DNA of 64,000 bases from positions 14,749 to 78,748 of the forward strand of contig JAEYSJ010000096.1 in assembly GCA_023434855.1 (NCBI GenBank), given 5' to 3'. This DNA is from Bacillota bacterium (GTDB lineage Bacteria; Bacillota_C; Negativicutes; JAEYSJ01). Below, piece by piece: positions 42,178 through 51,068 of this stretch. Within the stretch, counting starts at the first letter, position 1. Each line of letters opens with the position of its first letter. The notes under the pieces were generated by a model. The model ran no database searches and was not told where the DNA came from. It worked only from the letters and a program-made list of their open reading frames with translations. The translations under genes were made by a program, and so were the position numbers.

Positions 42178-43416
42178 ATGTCTCAGTCTCAGTCGCCATT
42201 TTCTGACCTGCTTAATAATCTCTCTCCGGGGAGACTATTGGCGTTGTTCATTGTAATAATTCTTATTACAGGTAGTATCCATTTTGTTAACAATCATCCA
42301 AAGATTGAGGCAAAACCGGCCTCTGCGAGTATAAGTTTACCAGGGCAATTTGCAGTAACTTTCCCACAACAAGGTGAATCTGCTGTCGGTACAGACAATC
42401 TTGGTGTAATTGCATCGACACCTGACCAATCTCCAGTTCCAATTGCTAGTGTTACCAAAATCATGACAGCTTATCTGGTACTCCAGACGCATCCTTTAAA
42501 GCCAGGCGAAAATGGTCCTACATTAACCATGACTGCAGAAGATGTTGCTAATTACAAAAGTGATTGCGCAAATGACTACTCCGTCATGGAAGTCAAAGAA
42601 GGAGACCAATTAAATGAGAAGCAGCTTCTGGAAGCGTTGATGCTTCCTTCCGCAGACAACATCGCGACTACTTTAGCCCGTTGGGTTGCTGGATCAGATG
42701 ATGCATTCATCGCCAAAATGAATGATACTGCCCACTCCTTGGGTATGACCTCGACACATTATGCTGATGTTAGTGGTGTTAGCGAATCAACAGTAAGTAA
42801 TGCAGTGGATCAAATAAAGCTCGCCCAGGCAGCCATGCAAAACCCAGTTTTTCGCGAAATCGTTGCTATGCCGCAAGCTACCTTCAAGACTGCGGGAACT
42901 GTGTATAACGTTAACAGTTTGCTTGGACAGCATGAATTTGTTGGCATTAAAACAGGTTCTACTCTGGCAGCCGGCGGTTGTTTTGTAGGAGCTTCTTCTA
43001 TATCCTCCGGGTCTGAACATCATTATATTATTTCGGCTGTACTAGGGCAAAAGACTTCCCAATCCCTGCAAAGTGCTTTAGATGCGAATACACTAATTCA
43101 AGATCAGGCACGCACTCAGATTAAGTTGTATGCCATGCCCACTGAAAATGGTCTAGGGCGGTTGATAGCTCCGTGGAGCGGCAGTGGGACTAGCGCTTTG
43201 AATTCTTCAAAGCCAGCTCAGTTTTGGGGATATCCCGGCATGACTGCAAATCTTTCAATTGCCGTTAAGGATATTCAGTTACCGATACCATCTGGTACTG
43301 AAATAGCAACCTTAAAAGTTCAGTCTGAGCAGTCCGTTCAGGAAATTCCGCTCCAAGATACTGAGCAAATCAGTGAACCGGGTTTTTTGTGGCGCTTATT
43401 CCGTAATTGGGTTTAA
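42178..43416 (+). CDS. D-alanyl-D-alanine carboxypeptidase (PBP5/DacA-like)
   Basis: A 412-residue penicillin-binding protein of peptidase family S11 that trims the terminal D-Ala from peptidoglycan stem peptides outside the inner membrane. An N-terminal hydrophobic segment (about 18-38) is the signal or anchor. The nucleophile motif SxxK is S91-V-T-K94 (IASVTKIMTAY). The KTG box is GIKTGST. The second motif reads LPSADNIA, that is S-A-D instead of the usual S-x-N. A C-terminal beta domain follows (about 320-400). AAGGAGGTCG precedes the ATG. Confidence 0.9.
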   Translation: MSQSQSPFSDLLNNLSPGRLLALFIVIILITGSIHFVNNHPKIEAKPASASISLPGQFAVTFPQQGESAVGTDNLGVIASTPDQSPVPIASVTKIMTAYLVLQTHPLKPGENGPTLTMTAEDVANYKSDCANDYSVMEVKEGDQLNEKQLLEALMLPSADNIATTLARWVAGSDDAFIAKMNDTAHSLGMTSTHYADVSGVSESTVSNAVDQIKLAQAAMQNPVFREIVAMPQATFKTAGTVYNVNSLLGQHEFVGIKTGSTLAAGGCFVGASSISSGSEHHYIISAVLGQKTSQSLQSALDANTLIQDQARTQIKLYAMPTENGLGRLIAPWSGSGTSALNSSKPAQFWGYPGMTANLSIAVKDIQLPIPSGTEIATLKVQSEQSVQEIPLQDTEQISEPGFLWRLFRNWV

Positions 43417-43435
43417 TCATATCTCTGGAATCGGC

Positions 43436-43504
43436 ATTCTAGTAAATAAAACAAGTAGGGATGACCAACTATTGGCCATCCCTACTTGTTTTATTTACTA
43501 GAAT
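43436..43504. terminator. Long perfect hairpin (28-bp arms)
   Basis: Arms 43436-43463 and 43477-43504 are exact reverse complements around a 13-base loop. It lies between the carboxypeptidase gene and the tetR promoter and probably ends transcription of the former, though the length is unusual for a simple terminator. Confidence 0.7.
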
Positions 43505-43558
43505 AAGTAGAACGTGATTCTCTCGATCCCTGTTATGGGAAAATTTTCTTGCAATATC

Positions 43559-43573
43559 TAGACGACTGGTCTA
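43559..43573 (+). promoter_or_regulatory. TetR-type operator, copy 1
   Basis: TAGAC-GACTG-GTCTA is a 15-base palindrome ending 10 bases before the ATG of the TetR gene. The same GACTGGTCTA core recurs at 44204-44218 before the QueG-like gene. Confidence 0.6.
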
Positions 43574-43583
43574 ATATATAATT

Positions 43584-44165
43584 ATGAAATACAATGACAC
43601 TAGACAGAAAACAATTGAAATAGGAACTCAAATTATCCTTGCCAAAGGCTACCATGCGGTCGGGCTGCAGGAAATATTAACAGCAGCAGGCGTACCCAAG
43701 GGATCATTTTATCATTATTTCCGGTCTAAGGAGGATTTTGGCATCGCTATTGTGGAGTATTATGGGCGATTGCGTTCTGAAATGATGGCACCGATTTTGA
43801 ATAATCAAGATTTATCGCCAAAACAGAAGTTAAAAGAGATGTTCGTCATTGGACGCGACTATCGTGTGATACACGGCTGCAATGCAGTGTGTTTGGTCGG
43901 GAAGCTGGGCACAGAGATGGCTAACGCCAGCGAACCAATCCGGCTTGCTGTCAAGAAAGAAGTCGACCGCTGGGTGAATGCTGCTGCCGGTCTCATTGCC
44001 GAGGCTCAGGTCCAGGGGGAAATTTCATCTACTTATGACTCCCAGTCTCTTGCCGAGTTTATTTATGCCGCATGGCAGGGGTCACTTACCAGGATGCAAA
44101 TCAATAAAGATTTAAGATCATTAGATATTTTTTTGACACAAATATTTGACAATCTTCTAGCCTAG
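43584..44165 (+). CDS. TetR/AcrR-family regulator
   Basis: A 193-residue repressor. The N-terminal HTH is KTIEIGTQIILAKGYHAVGL, then ILTAAGVPKGSFYHYF and RSKEDFGIAIV. The C-terminal ligand domain includes two Cys (HGCNAVCLVGKLGTEMA) that could sense electrophiles, as in the NemR-like group. A palindromic operator sits directly at its start, so it represses itself, and a matching site precedes the downstream iron-sulfur protein, its likely target. A hairpin (44139-44180) overlaps the stop codon. Confidence 0.87.
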   Translation: MKYNDTRQKTIEIGTQIILAKGYHAVGLQEILTAAGVPKGSFYHYFRSKEDFGIAIVEYYGRLRSEMMAPILNNQDLSPKQKLKEMFVIGRDYRVIHGCNAVCLVGKLGTEMANASEPIRLAVKKEVDRWVNAAAGLIAEAQVQGEISSTYDSQSLAEFIYAAWQGSLTRMQINKDLRSLDIFLTQIFDNLLA

Positions 44166-44203
44166 TTCGTCAAATATTTGGCTGTTGTCATTGTAATTCA
44201 TAA

Positions 44204-44218
44204 TATACGACTGGTCTA
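44204..44218 (+). promoter_or_regulatory. TetR-type operator, copy 2
   Basis: TATAC-GACTG-GTCTA, matching copy 1 at 13 of 15 positions, lies about 70 bases upstream of the QueG-like gene. Confidence 0.6.
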
Positions 44219-44286
44219 TTATTAATTTAAGGAGGCTGAAATAGCGTTATAGTTAATCATAAATAAATTTTTAGAGGTGATTGAAT

Positions 44287-44994
44287 ATGGAATTACTAGA
44301 AGAAATACGGCAATTAGGCAATTTCCATGGTATAGATTTTATCGGCATAGCTGCAATAGGACAGTTTAAAAATGAACTTGAAAGTATAGGCGGTTTAATA
44401 ATCGGAGATTTTCCCAGAGCATTAGCAATAGGAATTGTTTTACCAAAAAGTATAGTTAATCTTTTAAAAGATAGAGACGTATATGAAAATATATTTGAAT
44501 ATAAAAGTCATGCCTACAACATCATTAATAACCGTCTTGATAATTTTGCTTCTATTGTTAGTTCTGTTATTCAGAAAAAAGGTTACCGGGTGCTACCTAT
44601 TCCAGCGGCAGAGCGCATAGACAACAATAGAGTGTGTGCTTCCATTCCGCACAAAGCAACTGCTTATTTAGCTGGTTTCGGTTGGATAGGTAAGAGTTGT
44701 CTGCTAATTCATCCTGACCACGGACCACGTATAAGATGGACAACCGTTTTAACGAATGCTCCTTTTGCAGAAAACCAAACAATAATGGAGGATAGATGCG
44801 GTACGTGTAACCAGTGTGTTAAAGCTTGTCCTGTTCAAGCTATTAAGGGCAGGAATTTTTTTAAGTTTGAACCTCGTTCCGAAAGATTGGATGTAGCTAA
44901 ATGCGAAAAATATTTTAAAGAACTTGATACACCAGAAAAGCTAAAAGTATGTGGTATGTGTCTTTACGCTTGTCCATATGGGAAAATAAATTAG
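44287..44994 (+). CDS. QueG-like iron-sulfur protein (short form)
   Basis: A 235-residue protein related to epoxyqueuosine reductase QueG. It has an N-terminal DUF1730-like cofactor-binding part (RALAIGIVLPKSIV, AYNIINNRLDNFA), the LAGFGWIGKSCLLIHPDHGP segment, and two 4Fe-4S motifs (CGTCNQCVKACPVQAI and CGMCLYACPYGK). It lacks the HEAT-repeat tail of true QueG (about 380 residues), so it is more likely a paralogue with another reductive task. GAGGTGA precedes the ATG at 44287. The shared operator puts it under the TetR encoded upstream. Confidence 0.82.
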   Translation: MELLEEIRQLGNFHGIDFIGIAAIGQFKNELESIGGLIIGDFPRALAIGIVLPKSIVNLLKDRDVYENIFEYKSHAYNIINNRLDNFASIVSSVIQKKGYRVLPIPAAERIDNNRVCASIPHKATAYLAGFGWIGKSCLLIHPDHGPRIRWTTVLTNAPFAENQTIMEDRCGTCNQCVKACPVQAIKGRNFFKFEPRSERLDVAKCEKYFKELDTPEKLKVCGMCLYACPYGKIN

Positions 44995-45506
44995 ATAGGT
45001 AAGAACCAAAATCTATTTAAGGTCGGGATGAGTAATGACCGCTAATAAACATTAAGACGTATTAACGGCACATCAGACTATATTTGGCATATTTTTAACA
45101 AACTGGAGGATTTTCGACCGATATTAAAATCCTAATAGGGAAAAGACCTAAAGAGATAATTGTTGGTAAGGGAAGCGGCTTGAAGGATTTGCGGAATTAG
45201 AGTGATTGGGTGGAATATCGATACCATCGCTATCAGCGAAAAATTTCAAGTGCTAACTAGGAAGGTGACGACGTGAATGCATTTTGGTACTGGGGACTTT
45301 GTGTGATCGCCGCCTTGGCTATTTTATTTGCTCCCGCAGTAGGTTTAGTGCGGTAGCTACAGTCGACTAACTGGCGGTAATTGCGGTTGCAATTGGTCTT
45401 GATTTGAAAGGATGTCACATTGAAATGGGTCATCTAGCTTCAAAGGATATGATCGTTACACACACCTTTTTCATAAGCATCTCGGTTATCTGAGAAAGTA
45501 CTTATA
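44995..45506. other. Intergenic region with small-protein candidate
   Basis: GAAGGTGACGAC precedes a GTG at 45273 that opens a 27-residue, single-helix frame (NAFWYWGLCVIAALAILFAP, then stop at 45356). A further hydrophobic stretch follows after stops, so this may be a decayed membrane gene, perhaps related to the ChrA fragment at 40.7 kb, rather than a working micropeptide. The rest holds nothing recognised. Confidence 0.3.
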
Positions 45507-46229
45507 ATGAACGCATATCTCAGGCCGAGTGTCGGAAAAGTTGGAAAGAAGGGGATGTTAGGAATGCATTTTGATGGTAAAGATGAGTGGCTGGAAGAAC
45601 GTTTGGCCATATGTGATGAGTGGATTAAGGAAGGGAAAATTCCGACTTCATCCAAGGTAATCCCTCTGACGGAGTCATTATCAGATCAGCAGTGGGTGCT
45701 GCCAACCCAGCAAGTCATTGAAATTTTACGTAATGCAAGATCATTTGCTTTAGCTCCTTGTGGATGCCGGACACGGTACAAAAGATGCAACAATCCTATG
45801 GAGGTTTGTCTGTTTACAAATGATGTAGCTGATAAGATGGTCGCCGAAGGAAAGGCGCGACACGTCAGTTTGGATGAAGCAAAAGAAAGGCTGAAACTGG
45901 CTAATGAACATGGTTTGGTGCATCTAACATTTTATAAACCTGATCAGTATAACTTTGCCCTGTGCAGCTGCTGTAAATGCTGCTGCCACGATTTACAGTT
46001 CATGACAAAATATCATCGTCCCGACCTCATTGCTCATGCCGACTATGTGGTGGAAGTAGATGTGAGCGCATGCCTTCAGTGCGGTACTTGTGCTAATCGT
46101 TGTGTCTTCGGTGCTCAGGAAAATGAGGGGGAGACAGTGGTGTTTCATCAGGATAAATGTTATGGTTGCGGAGTATGCGTTACAACCTGCCCGAGCGGAG
46201 CTATCAGAATGAAATTGCGGCGAGAATAA
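45507..46229 (+). CDS. Ferredoxin-domain iron-sulfur protein with extra Cys clusters
   Basis: A 240-residue soluble protein. The C-terminal 60 residues form a two-cluster ferredoxin (CLQCGTCANRCVFGA and CYGCGVCVTTCPSGAI). The central part has two more Cys groups: CGCRTRYKRCNNPMEVC and CSCCKCCCHDLQF, the latter with six Cys in eight residues. These could hold another cluster or metal. This family occurs in anaerobes next to reductases; its job is not established. The start at 45507 has only a weak GAGAAAG site; GAAGGGGATGTTAGGA before ATG at 45564 (MHFDGKDEW) is a good alternative. Confidence 0.75.
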   Translation: MNAYLRPSVGKVGKKGMLGMHFDGKDEWLEERLAICDEWIKEGKIPTSSKVIPLTESLSDQQWVLPTQQVIEILRNARSFALAPCGCRTRYKRCNNPMEVCLFTNDVADKMVAEGKARHVSLDEAKERLKLANEHGLVHLTFYKPDQYNFALCSCCKCCCHDLQFMTKYHRPDLIAHADYVVEVDVSACLQCGTCANRCVFGAQENEGETVVFHQDKCYGCGVCVTTCPSGAIRMKLRRE

Positions 46230-46621
46230 AAACGCATTATGGGGAGGTACGTGGTAGCGTATTAACGTATATGCGTCACCATTTGGCTTCAACCGCTTTG
46301 AGCCATCACTTTAAGGGCTTCACCTAAAGGTCACACAACGCAAATTTGTAAAGCTAAGTGAATTTGAAATTTTTAAACAGAACAATGGCGTGTTTTGCTA
46401 ATATCAAAACATTTTTTGTTGCCTTAACCATATATTTGCCAAACAAAACCTAGGAACCGGAGAATGCCCCGGAAATCCTGGGTTTTCTAATAAGTTTTTC
46501 TCGCATTGGCTTAAGAGGAATTTTATGGAAGATCGTCGAACAATTTTAAAAATCCGGCTGTGGCGGTAACTTCTGTATTGCATTTATGTTAAAAAATTTT
46601 TTTGAATTATGGGAGGAAACA
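46230..46621. other. Intergenic region with terminator
   Basis: No gene. A hairpin at about 46445-46488 (AAAACCTAGGA with TCCTGGGTTTT around an inner CCGG pairing) ends in a T-containing tail and looks like a terminator. Confidence 0.45.
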
Positions 46622-47653
46622 ATGCTTGAATTCTTTACCGAGATAGGAAACAGAATCATAAACGGCGGTTTTAAAGCGCGTTTGGTGGTTTACTTTATTA
46701 GTTTAGCATTGGGAATCATCATACTCCGGTGGGTATTTTCTAAACTGCTCACATTAATCGCTAGAAAAACCAATATCTCTTATTCCCTTCTGCAGCAAAC
46801 CTTTAGGGGAATACCCACATTGTTGGGCATTATCATTGGCCTTTATGCTTCTATGGAAATCCTGGTAATTCCACCGCGGCCGCTATTATTTCTCCAAAAG
46901 TTGACCCACTCTCTTATTATTGTATCCCTGTCCCTCATGGTCGCGCATTTAAGCTCTGGCTATCTTAAGCAAAAGCTTGGGAAAACATCCGAACACTTCG
47001 CTTCCACTTCAATTTTGGCCACAACGGTTGACTTGACCGTTTACACCATCGGCATGTTGATTTTACTTGAATCTTTCGGATTTTCTATCTCGCCGTTAAT
47101 CACTGCTTTGGGCATTGGTGGCTTGGCTACCGCATTGGCGTTGCAGGACACTTTGGCAAATTTATTATCCGGCATTAATATTCTGGTATCAAAACAAATT
47201 AAGATGGGTGACTTTATTAAACTGTCGACTGGTGAAGAGGGCCAGGTGGTGGATACGAACTGGCGCAATACCACAATAAAAACTCCCACGGAAAACATGG
47301 TGCTTGTACCCAATCAGAAAATTGCTTCATCCACAATCACTAATTACGCACAGCCGTTTGCTGAATGCTCTATCGCTATTCCCCTAGGAGTCAGTTATGA
47401 AAGTGATTTGGATCATGTGGAAAAAGTTACTACCGAGGTTGCAAAAGAAATTCTCCAAGAAATCGAGGGAGGGGTCAAAAGTTTTGAACCGTTTATCCGG
47501 TACGGGAGTTTCGGTGAATACAGTATTAACTTCAATGTTATCCTACGGGTAAAGAACGTAACAGCCCAGAGCCTCGTCCGCCACGAATTCATCAAGAAAA
47601 TTTATGTACGTTACCAACAGGAAGGAATAATAATTCCGTCAACGGTAGAATAA
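46622..47653 (+). CDS. MscS-family mechanosensitive channel
   Basis: A 343-residue small-conductance mechanosensitive channel. Three to four membrane helices are followed by the pore helix region GIGGLATALALQDTLANLLS and the MscS beta domain (MGDFIKLSTGEEGQVVDTNW, then TIKTPTENMVLVPNQKIAS). It opens on membrane tension to release solutes during osmotic downshock. The ATG at 46622 has GGGAGGAAACA before it; the open frame from 46586 is not used. Confidence 0.88.
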   Translation: MLEFFTEIGNRIINGGFKARLVVYFISLALGIIILRWVFSKLLTLIARKTNISYSLLQQTFRGIPTLLGIIIGLYASMEILVIPPRPLLFLQKLTHSLIIVSLSLMVAHLSSGYLKQKLGKTSEHFASTSILATTVDLTVYTIGMLILLESFGFSISPLITALGIGGLATALALQDTLANLLSGINILVSKQIKMGDFIKLSTGEEGQVVDTNWRNTTIKTPTENMVLVPNQKIASSTITNYAQPFAECSIAIPLGVSYESDLDHVEKVTTEVAKEILQEIEGGVKSFEPFIRYGSFGEYSINFNVILRVKNVTAQSLVRHEFIKKIYVRYQQEGIIIPSTVE

Positions 47654-47813
47654 TTATAAAGGTATAATATGGAAATGATTATTCGCTCACCTTTATGAGG
47701 TGGGTGAGGGCCTGTATTTGTCCCTATCGAATAAATTCGTACGATGTCAAAACATCAGAATCAGATAAATGGTTTAATGCCATTTGTTTTTTAACAAGTA
47801 GAAATAACTATGC

Positions 47814-48707
47814 TTATATACTTTTGCTAGGCTCTACATGAATGAGAATATCGCAAAATGCAAACTGCGATTTAATTTGCTGCTCAATTTCATCACAAAC
47901 AACGTGAACCTTTTCAACCGAAAGTTCCTTATCAAATTTAAGATGGACATCAATTAAGCACATACTGCCTGAACGACGGGTGCGCAAATGAGTATATCCC
48001 TTAACCATTAAATGTTCCTGCAAGATTGCACCAATTACATTTTTGTCTTCTTCCGTTAAGGTTACATCCATTAACTCGCCAACACTTTTTTGCGTCATAG
48101 CAAAGCCGGCTTTGAAAATAATACATGCCACGGCTATGGCCATTACCGGATCAAGCCAGGGTAAACCAGTCAGCTTTATTGCCAGCAATCCGCCTAAAAC
48201 ACCAACGCTGGTCCAAACATCGGCTTGTAAATGTAAGGCATCTGCCTCTAAAGCATGGGATTGGGTTTCTTTTGCTATTTGAAACAAGTATTTAGAAACA
48301 AAAATGTTTACTACGATAGATACAAGCATGATGATTATACCGTATTCCAATTTCTCCGGTAAATCTTTTACATGCAGCTTGTGTATTGACTCATAAATAA
48401 TCCCGCATGCGGCAAAAACAATTAAAACAGCTTCCACAGTGCCTGAAATGTTTTCAACTTTCCCGTGGCCATAGGGATGTTTCCGATCCGGGGCTTTTCC
48501 TGCCATTCTGACTGCACAATAGGCGATCAATGAAGCTGCGAGGTCAACTGCGGAATGTGCGGCTTCTGAAACTATACTGACTGAACCAGTAAAAAAACCA
48601 ATTACCAATTTAGATGCTACCAACAGACTATTTGATAAAACAGAAATCTTAGCGGCTTTCGTTTTCTTTAGACCTAAATGACCACTAGAAACAGACTGAA
48701 TTGCCAA
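47814..48707 (-). CDS. Cation diffusion facilitator (CzcD-like metal exporter)
   Basis: A 297-residue CDF antiporter with six helices. The metal site has H-x-x-x-D in SEAAHSAVDLAASL (TM2) and again in ADALHLQADVWTSVG (TM5). The C-terminal cytoplasmic domain contains the family's metal-sensing fold (SMCLIDVHLKFDKELSVEKV). It exports Zn, Fe, Co, Ni or Mn out of the cytoplasm. GGGAGGAAGATATAC precedes a TTG at 48707; the ATG at 48725 lies before that ribosome site. A candidate metal riboswitch precedes it. Confidence 0.87.
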   Translation of the reverse strand: MAIQSVSSGHLGLKKTKAAKISVLSNSLLVASKLVIGFFTGSVSIVSEAAHSAVDLAASLIAYCAVRMAGKAPDRKHPYGHGKVENISGTVEAVLIVFAACGIIYESIHKLHVKDLPEKLEYGIIIMLVSIVVNIFVSKYLFQIAKETQSHALEADALHLQADVWTSVGVLGGLLAIKLTGLPWLDPVMAIAVACIIFKAGFAMTQKSVGELMDVTLTEEDKNVIGAILQEHLMVKGYTHLRTRRSGSMCLIDVHLKFDKELSVEKVHVVCDEIEQQIKSQFAFCDILIHVEPSKSI

Positions 48708-48734
48708 AGTATATCTTCCTCCCATAACGAAATT

Positions 48735-48860
48735 AGGTAAAAAAAATAAACCTGTAGAACCGGTTTGGTCCCACAGGTTTTTACCTGCTGCTTTATGAGC
48801 CCAGCTACGCCGAATTGATCGGCCGCCTGATCCTCAATATAGTGCTTTGGAAATTAATAT
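48735..48860 (-). promoter_or_regulatory. Candidate czcD (NiCo) metal riboswitch with terminator
   Basis: On the minus strand, the 100 bases before the CDF gene carry GGATCAGGCGGCCGATC, then GGCGTAGCTGGGC and AGCAGCAGGTAAAAACCTGT. They end in an intrinsic terminator (AAACCTGT...ACAGGTTT and a run of eight T, about 48739-48780). The GGTAAAAACC segment can pair alternatively with the terminator arm, the expected switch. The location before a czcD-type exporter and the arrangement fit the NiCo/czcD class, which binds Co, Ni or Fe ions. The class assignment is from memory of the motif, not from a model search. Confidence 0.6.
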
Positions 48861-48972
48861 ACTATATATCCAATTAATTGTCAATAGTAGTAATAATAAA
48901 CGTTTTGTTATAGTCACATGAGGTAACAGTATTACTGCTAACGTGCTAAATGGCCTGGGTAATGTGGAATAG

Positions 48973-49233
48973 TGTATTACCTGGGAGGAAAAAAAGGTAA
49001 ATGGCGAACTTTCACTTCATCAAAAAAAGGTACTTATTCTGGAAAAGGGAAAACTTGACCTATCTATTAATATTCCCAAGATGCTTATTAACAGAGAGAT
49101 GCTTTTTAGCGGCAAAGGAAGAACATTGGTAAGAGGGATCAGGGCTGGAGGAACATCAGCTTTATATTACGGTACGTCCTATGATCCCCCAACTGAAATT
49201 TTTGCAATGAAAGGAAAGTGTTTTAAATTTTGA
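48973..49233 (+). pseudogene. Fragment of an FAD-dependent oxidoreductase
   Basis: The frame without a start reads KVLILEKGKLDLSINIPKML, then REMLFSGKGRTLVRGIRAGG and TSALYYGTSYDPPTEIFAMK, ending in stop. This corresponds to the end of the FAD-binding Rossmann strand and the following substrate-domain segment of GMC-like or NAD(P)/FAD oxidoreductases. The GxGxxG dinucleotide motif and everything downstream are missing, so the gene is dead. Confidence 0.5.
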
Positions 49234-50042
49234 ATATATCATACAAGGATTATATGAGTAGTGTTGAACAAGATGGAGATATAGAATTTAGCAAAAGCAT
49301 TATTGAAGGCGTGGAAATCAAGCTATGTAGAAACAACCCCCATCTTTATAAACCGCATGTCCATAATGAACTTTCCTTAGGGTATATCGTAGAAGGATCC
49401 ACAGACTTAACATTGAACGACAGGACGATCCACTATGGATCAGGTGATGGTTTTATTATACCGCCATTGATGACGCACAGATGTGCGCCGAATGATATTC
49501 AGCACTGGGCATATGTTTTGTTATTTGTTGATCCCGGTTACTACAGTGATGTAGTAAGTTTTAGTCAGGCAAAAAAGTTAACAGGCAATCAAACCCGGAA
49601 ATTAATCGGCTTTATTGAACAATTGCTCATAGAAAAGATTCCGGACACATTGGAAAATGTACTTATTGAGTTATTGCTGGAGTTTGGAGATAAAGGCATT
49701 GCAGATACCGCTGCGGCAAATACAAATGATATCGTTAAAACCATCCATGATTATATATTAAATCACGGGAATGAGGATATAACCTTAGATAAGCTTCAGC
49801 AAATATCTGGGTTAAATAAATTTTCGATCATCAGGAATTTTAAAAAGCTATATACAACCACACCTGCCGCATACCATCTGCAATATCGGGTTGCTGAAGC
49901 AAAAAGATTATTAAGTAAAGGGGCAGACGTATTTGCTGTTTGTGAGGAATTGAGATTTTATGACCAAGCCCATTTAATCCGGGAATTCAAAAAAATGTAT
50001 GGCATTACGCCTGGGGCATATATAGGGCAATTAAAGGGTTAG
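49230..50042 (+). CDS. AraC-family regulator with cupin sensor domain
   Basis: A 270-residue activator. The N-terminal AraC-binding cupin (about 30-110) includes PHVHNELSLGYIVEGSTDLT and GSGDGFIIPPLMTHRCAPND. The C-terminal double HTH has DITLDKLQQISGLNKFSIIR and ends DQAHLIREFKKMYGITPGAY. The TTG at 49230 is one start; the ATG at 49254 behind ACAAGGATTAT is an alternative. The EamA transporter gene follows directly and is its probable target; such pairs often control amino-acid or metabolite efflux. Confidence 0.87.
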   Translation: MNISYKDYMSSVEQDGDIEFSKSIIEGVEIKLCRNNPHLYKPHVHNELSLGYIVEGSTDLTLNDRTIHYGSGDGFIIPPLMTHRCAPNDIQHWAYVLLFVDPGYYSDVVSFSQAKKLTGNQTRKLIGFIEQLLIEKIPDTLENVLIELLLEFGDKGIADTAAANTNDIVKTIHDYILNHGNEDITLDKLQQISGLNKFSIIRNFKKLYTTTPAAYHLQYRVAEAKRLLSKGADVFAVCEELRFYDQAHLIREFKKMYGITPGAYIGQLKG

Positions 50043-50118
50043 TGGAGTGCCAATTTTATACAATACAACTCCTTATTATTTAGCTAATCTAGACTTAGCA
50101 AAGATAAGGAGGCGTACG

Positions 50119-51009
50119 ATGAATAGAATTAAATTGGCACTTGTTATGATTATTTGGGGGAGTTTGGGTGTATTTACAAGATCCATTCCCTTGTCTGCTT
50201 TAAGTTTAGCTTTTCTCCGGGCATTAATTGCCCTGCCGGTCCTTTTTGTTGTAATGAAAATGAAAAAAGCAGATAAGGTAGAGTGGTCACTGTTAAAACC
50301 GTATCTTATTTCCGGTGTATTACTAGGTTTTGGCTGGTTATCTTTGTTTTATGGGTTTAAACATACCAGTATTTCATCTGCTGTTATTATCTATAATATG
50401 TGTCCGGTCTATGTAATGATCGCTGCACCACTGATATTAAAAGAGACCATTTCGAAGCTGCAAATTGCTGTGATTTTCAGCTCATTTCTCGGTCTCTTCT
50501 TGGTTGTCGGTCATAATCTGTTAGAAGGGTACGGATACATGGGGATGGCGCTTAGCGCTATTTCAGGGATGCTTTATGCAACTATTGTTCTTATTAATCG
50601 CAGCATTACATTGAGGGTGGATAATCAAACTGCCACATTTGTGCAAATATTTACAGCGATGCTGGTTTTACTACCATTTGTACTGATGGATGGAAATATT
50701 TTAACGGTAGTAAACTTGGATGTGCTGGCGATTGTATTTACCATTCTATTGGGTATATTACATACAGGTGTGGCCTATACCATATTCTTTTCCCTGTATG
50801 CACATATGAAATCGGTTGAAATCGTGTCCTACAGTTACTTGGAGCCTTTATTTGGCATTTTATTCAGTGTAATCGTTATTGGAGAGAAATTAACAATCCT
50901 GCAAATTATTGGTGGGGTTTTTATATTGGGTTCAACATATATTGGGGAAATGCTTAAGGATAGGAAAATATCTAAAGAAAAAGGTGCTACGCAAGAGTCC
51001 TTATCATAG
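50119..51009 (+). CDS. EamA/DMT-family transporter
   Basis: A 296-residue membrane protein with ten helices in two homologous EamA halves (WGSLGVFTRSIPLSALSLAF, LRALIALPV; later ISGMLYATIVLINRS and SYLEPLFGILFSVIVIGEKL, the typical E-P-x-x-A/G motif). It likely exports or imports an amino acid or nucleoside-type metabolite. AAGGAGGCGTACG precedes the ATG at 50119. It is 76 bases after the AraC gene and probably co-transcribed or activated by it. Confidence 0.85.
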   Translation: MNRIKLALVMIIWGSLGVFTRSIPLSALSLAFLRALIALPVLFVVMKMKKADKVEWSLLKPYLISGVLLGFGWLSLFYGFKHTSISSAVIIYNMCPVYVMIAAPLILKETISKLQIAVIFSSFLGLFLVVGHNLLEGYGYMGMALSAISGMLYATIVLINRSITLRVDNQTATFVQIFTAMLVLLPFVLMDGNILTVVNLDVLAIVFTILLGILHTGVAYTIFFSLYAHMKSVEIVSYSYLEPLFGILFSVIVIGEKLTILQIIGGVFILGSTYIGEMLKDRKISKEKGATQESLS

Positions 51010-51068
51010 TAACTGCTATCTGCATGCTATTTTTCTCTTGACAGGATAAAGGGAATAATAGTAAAATA

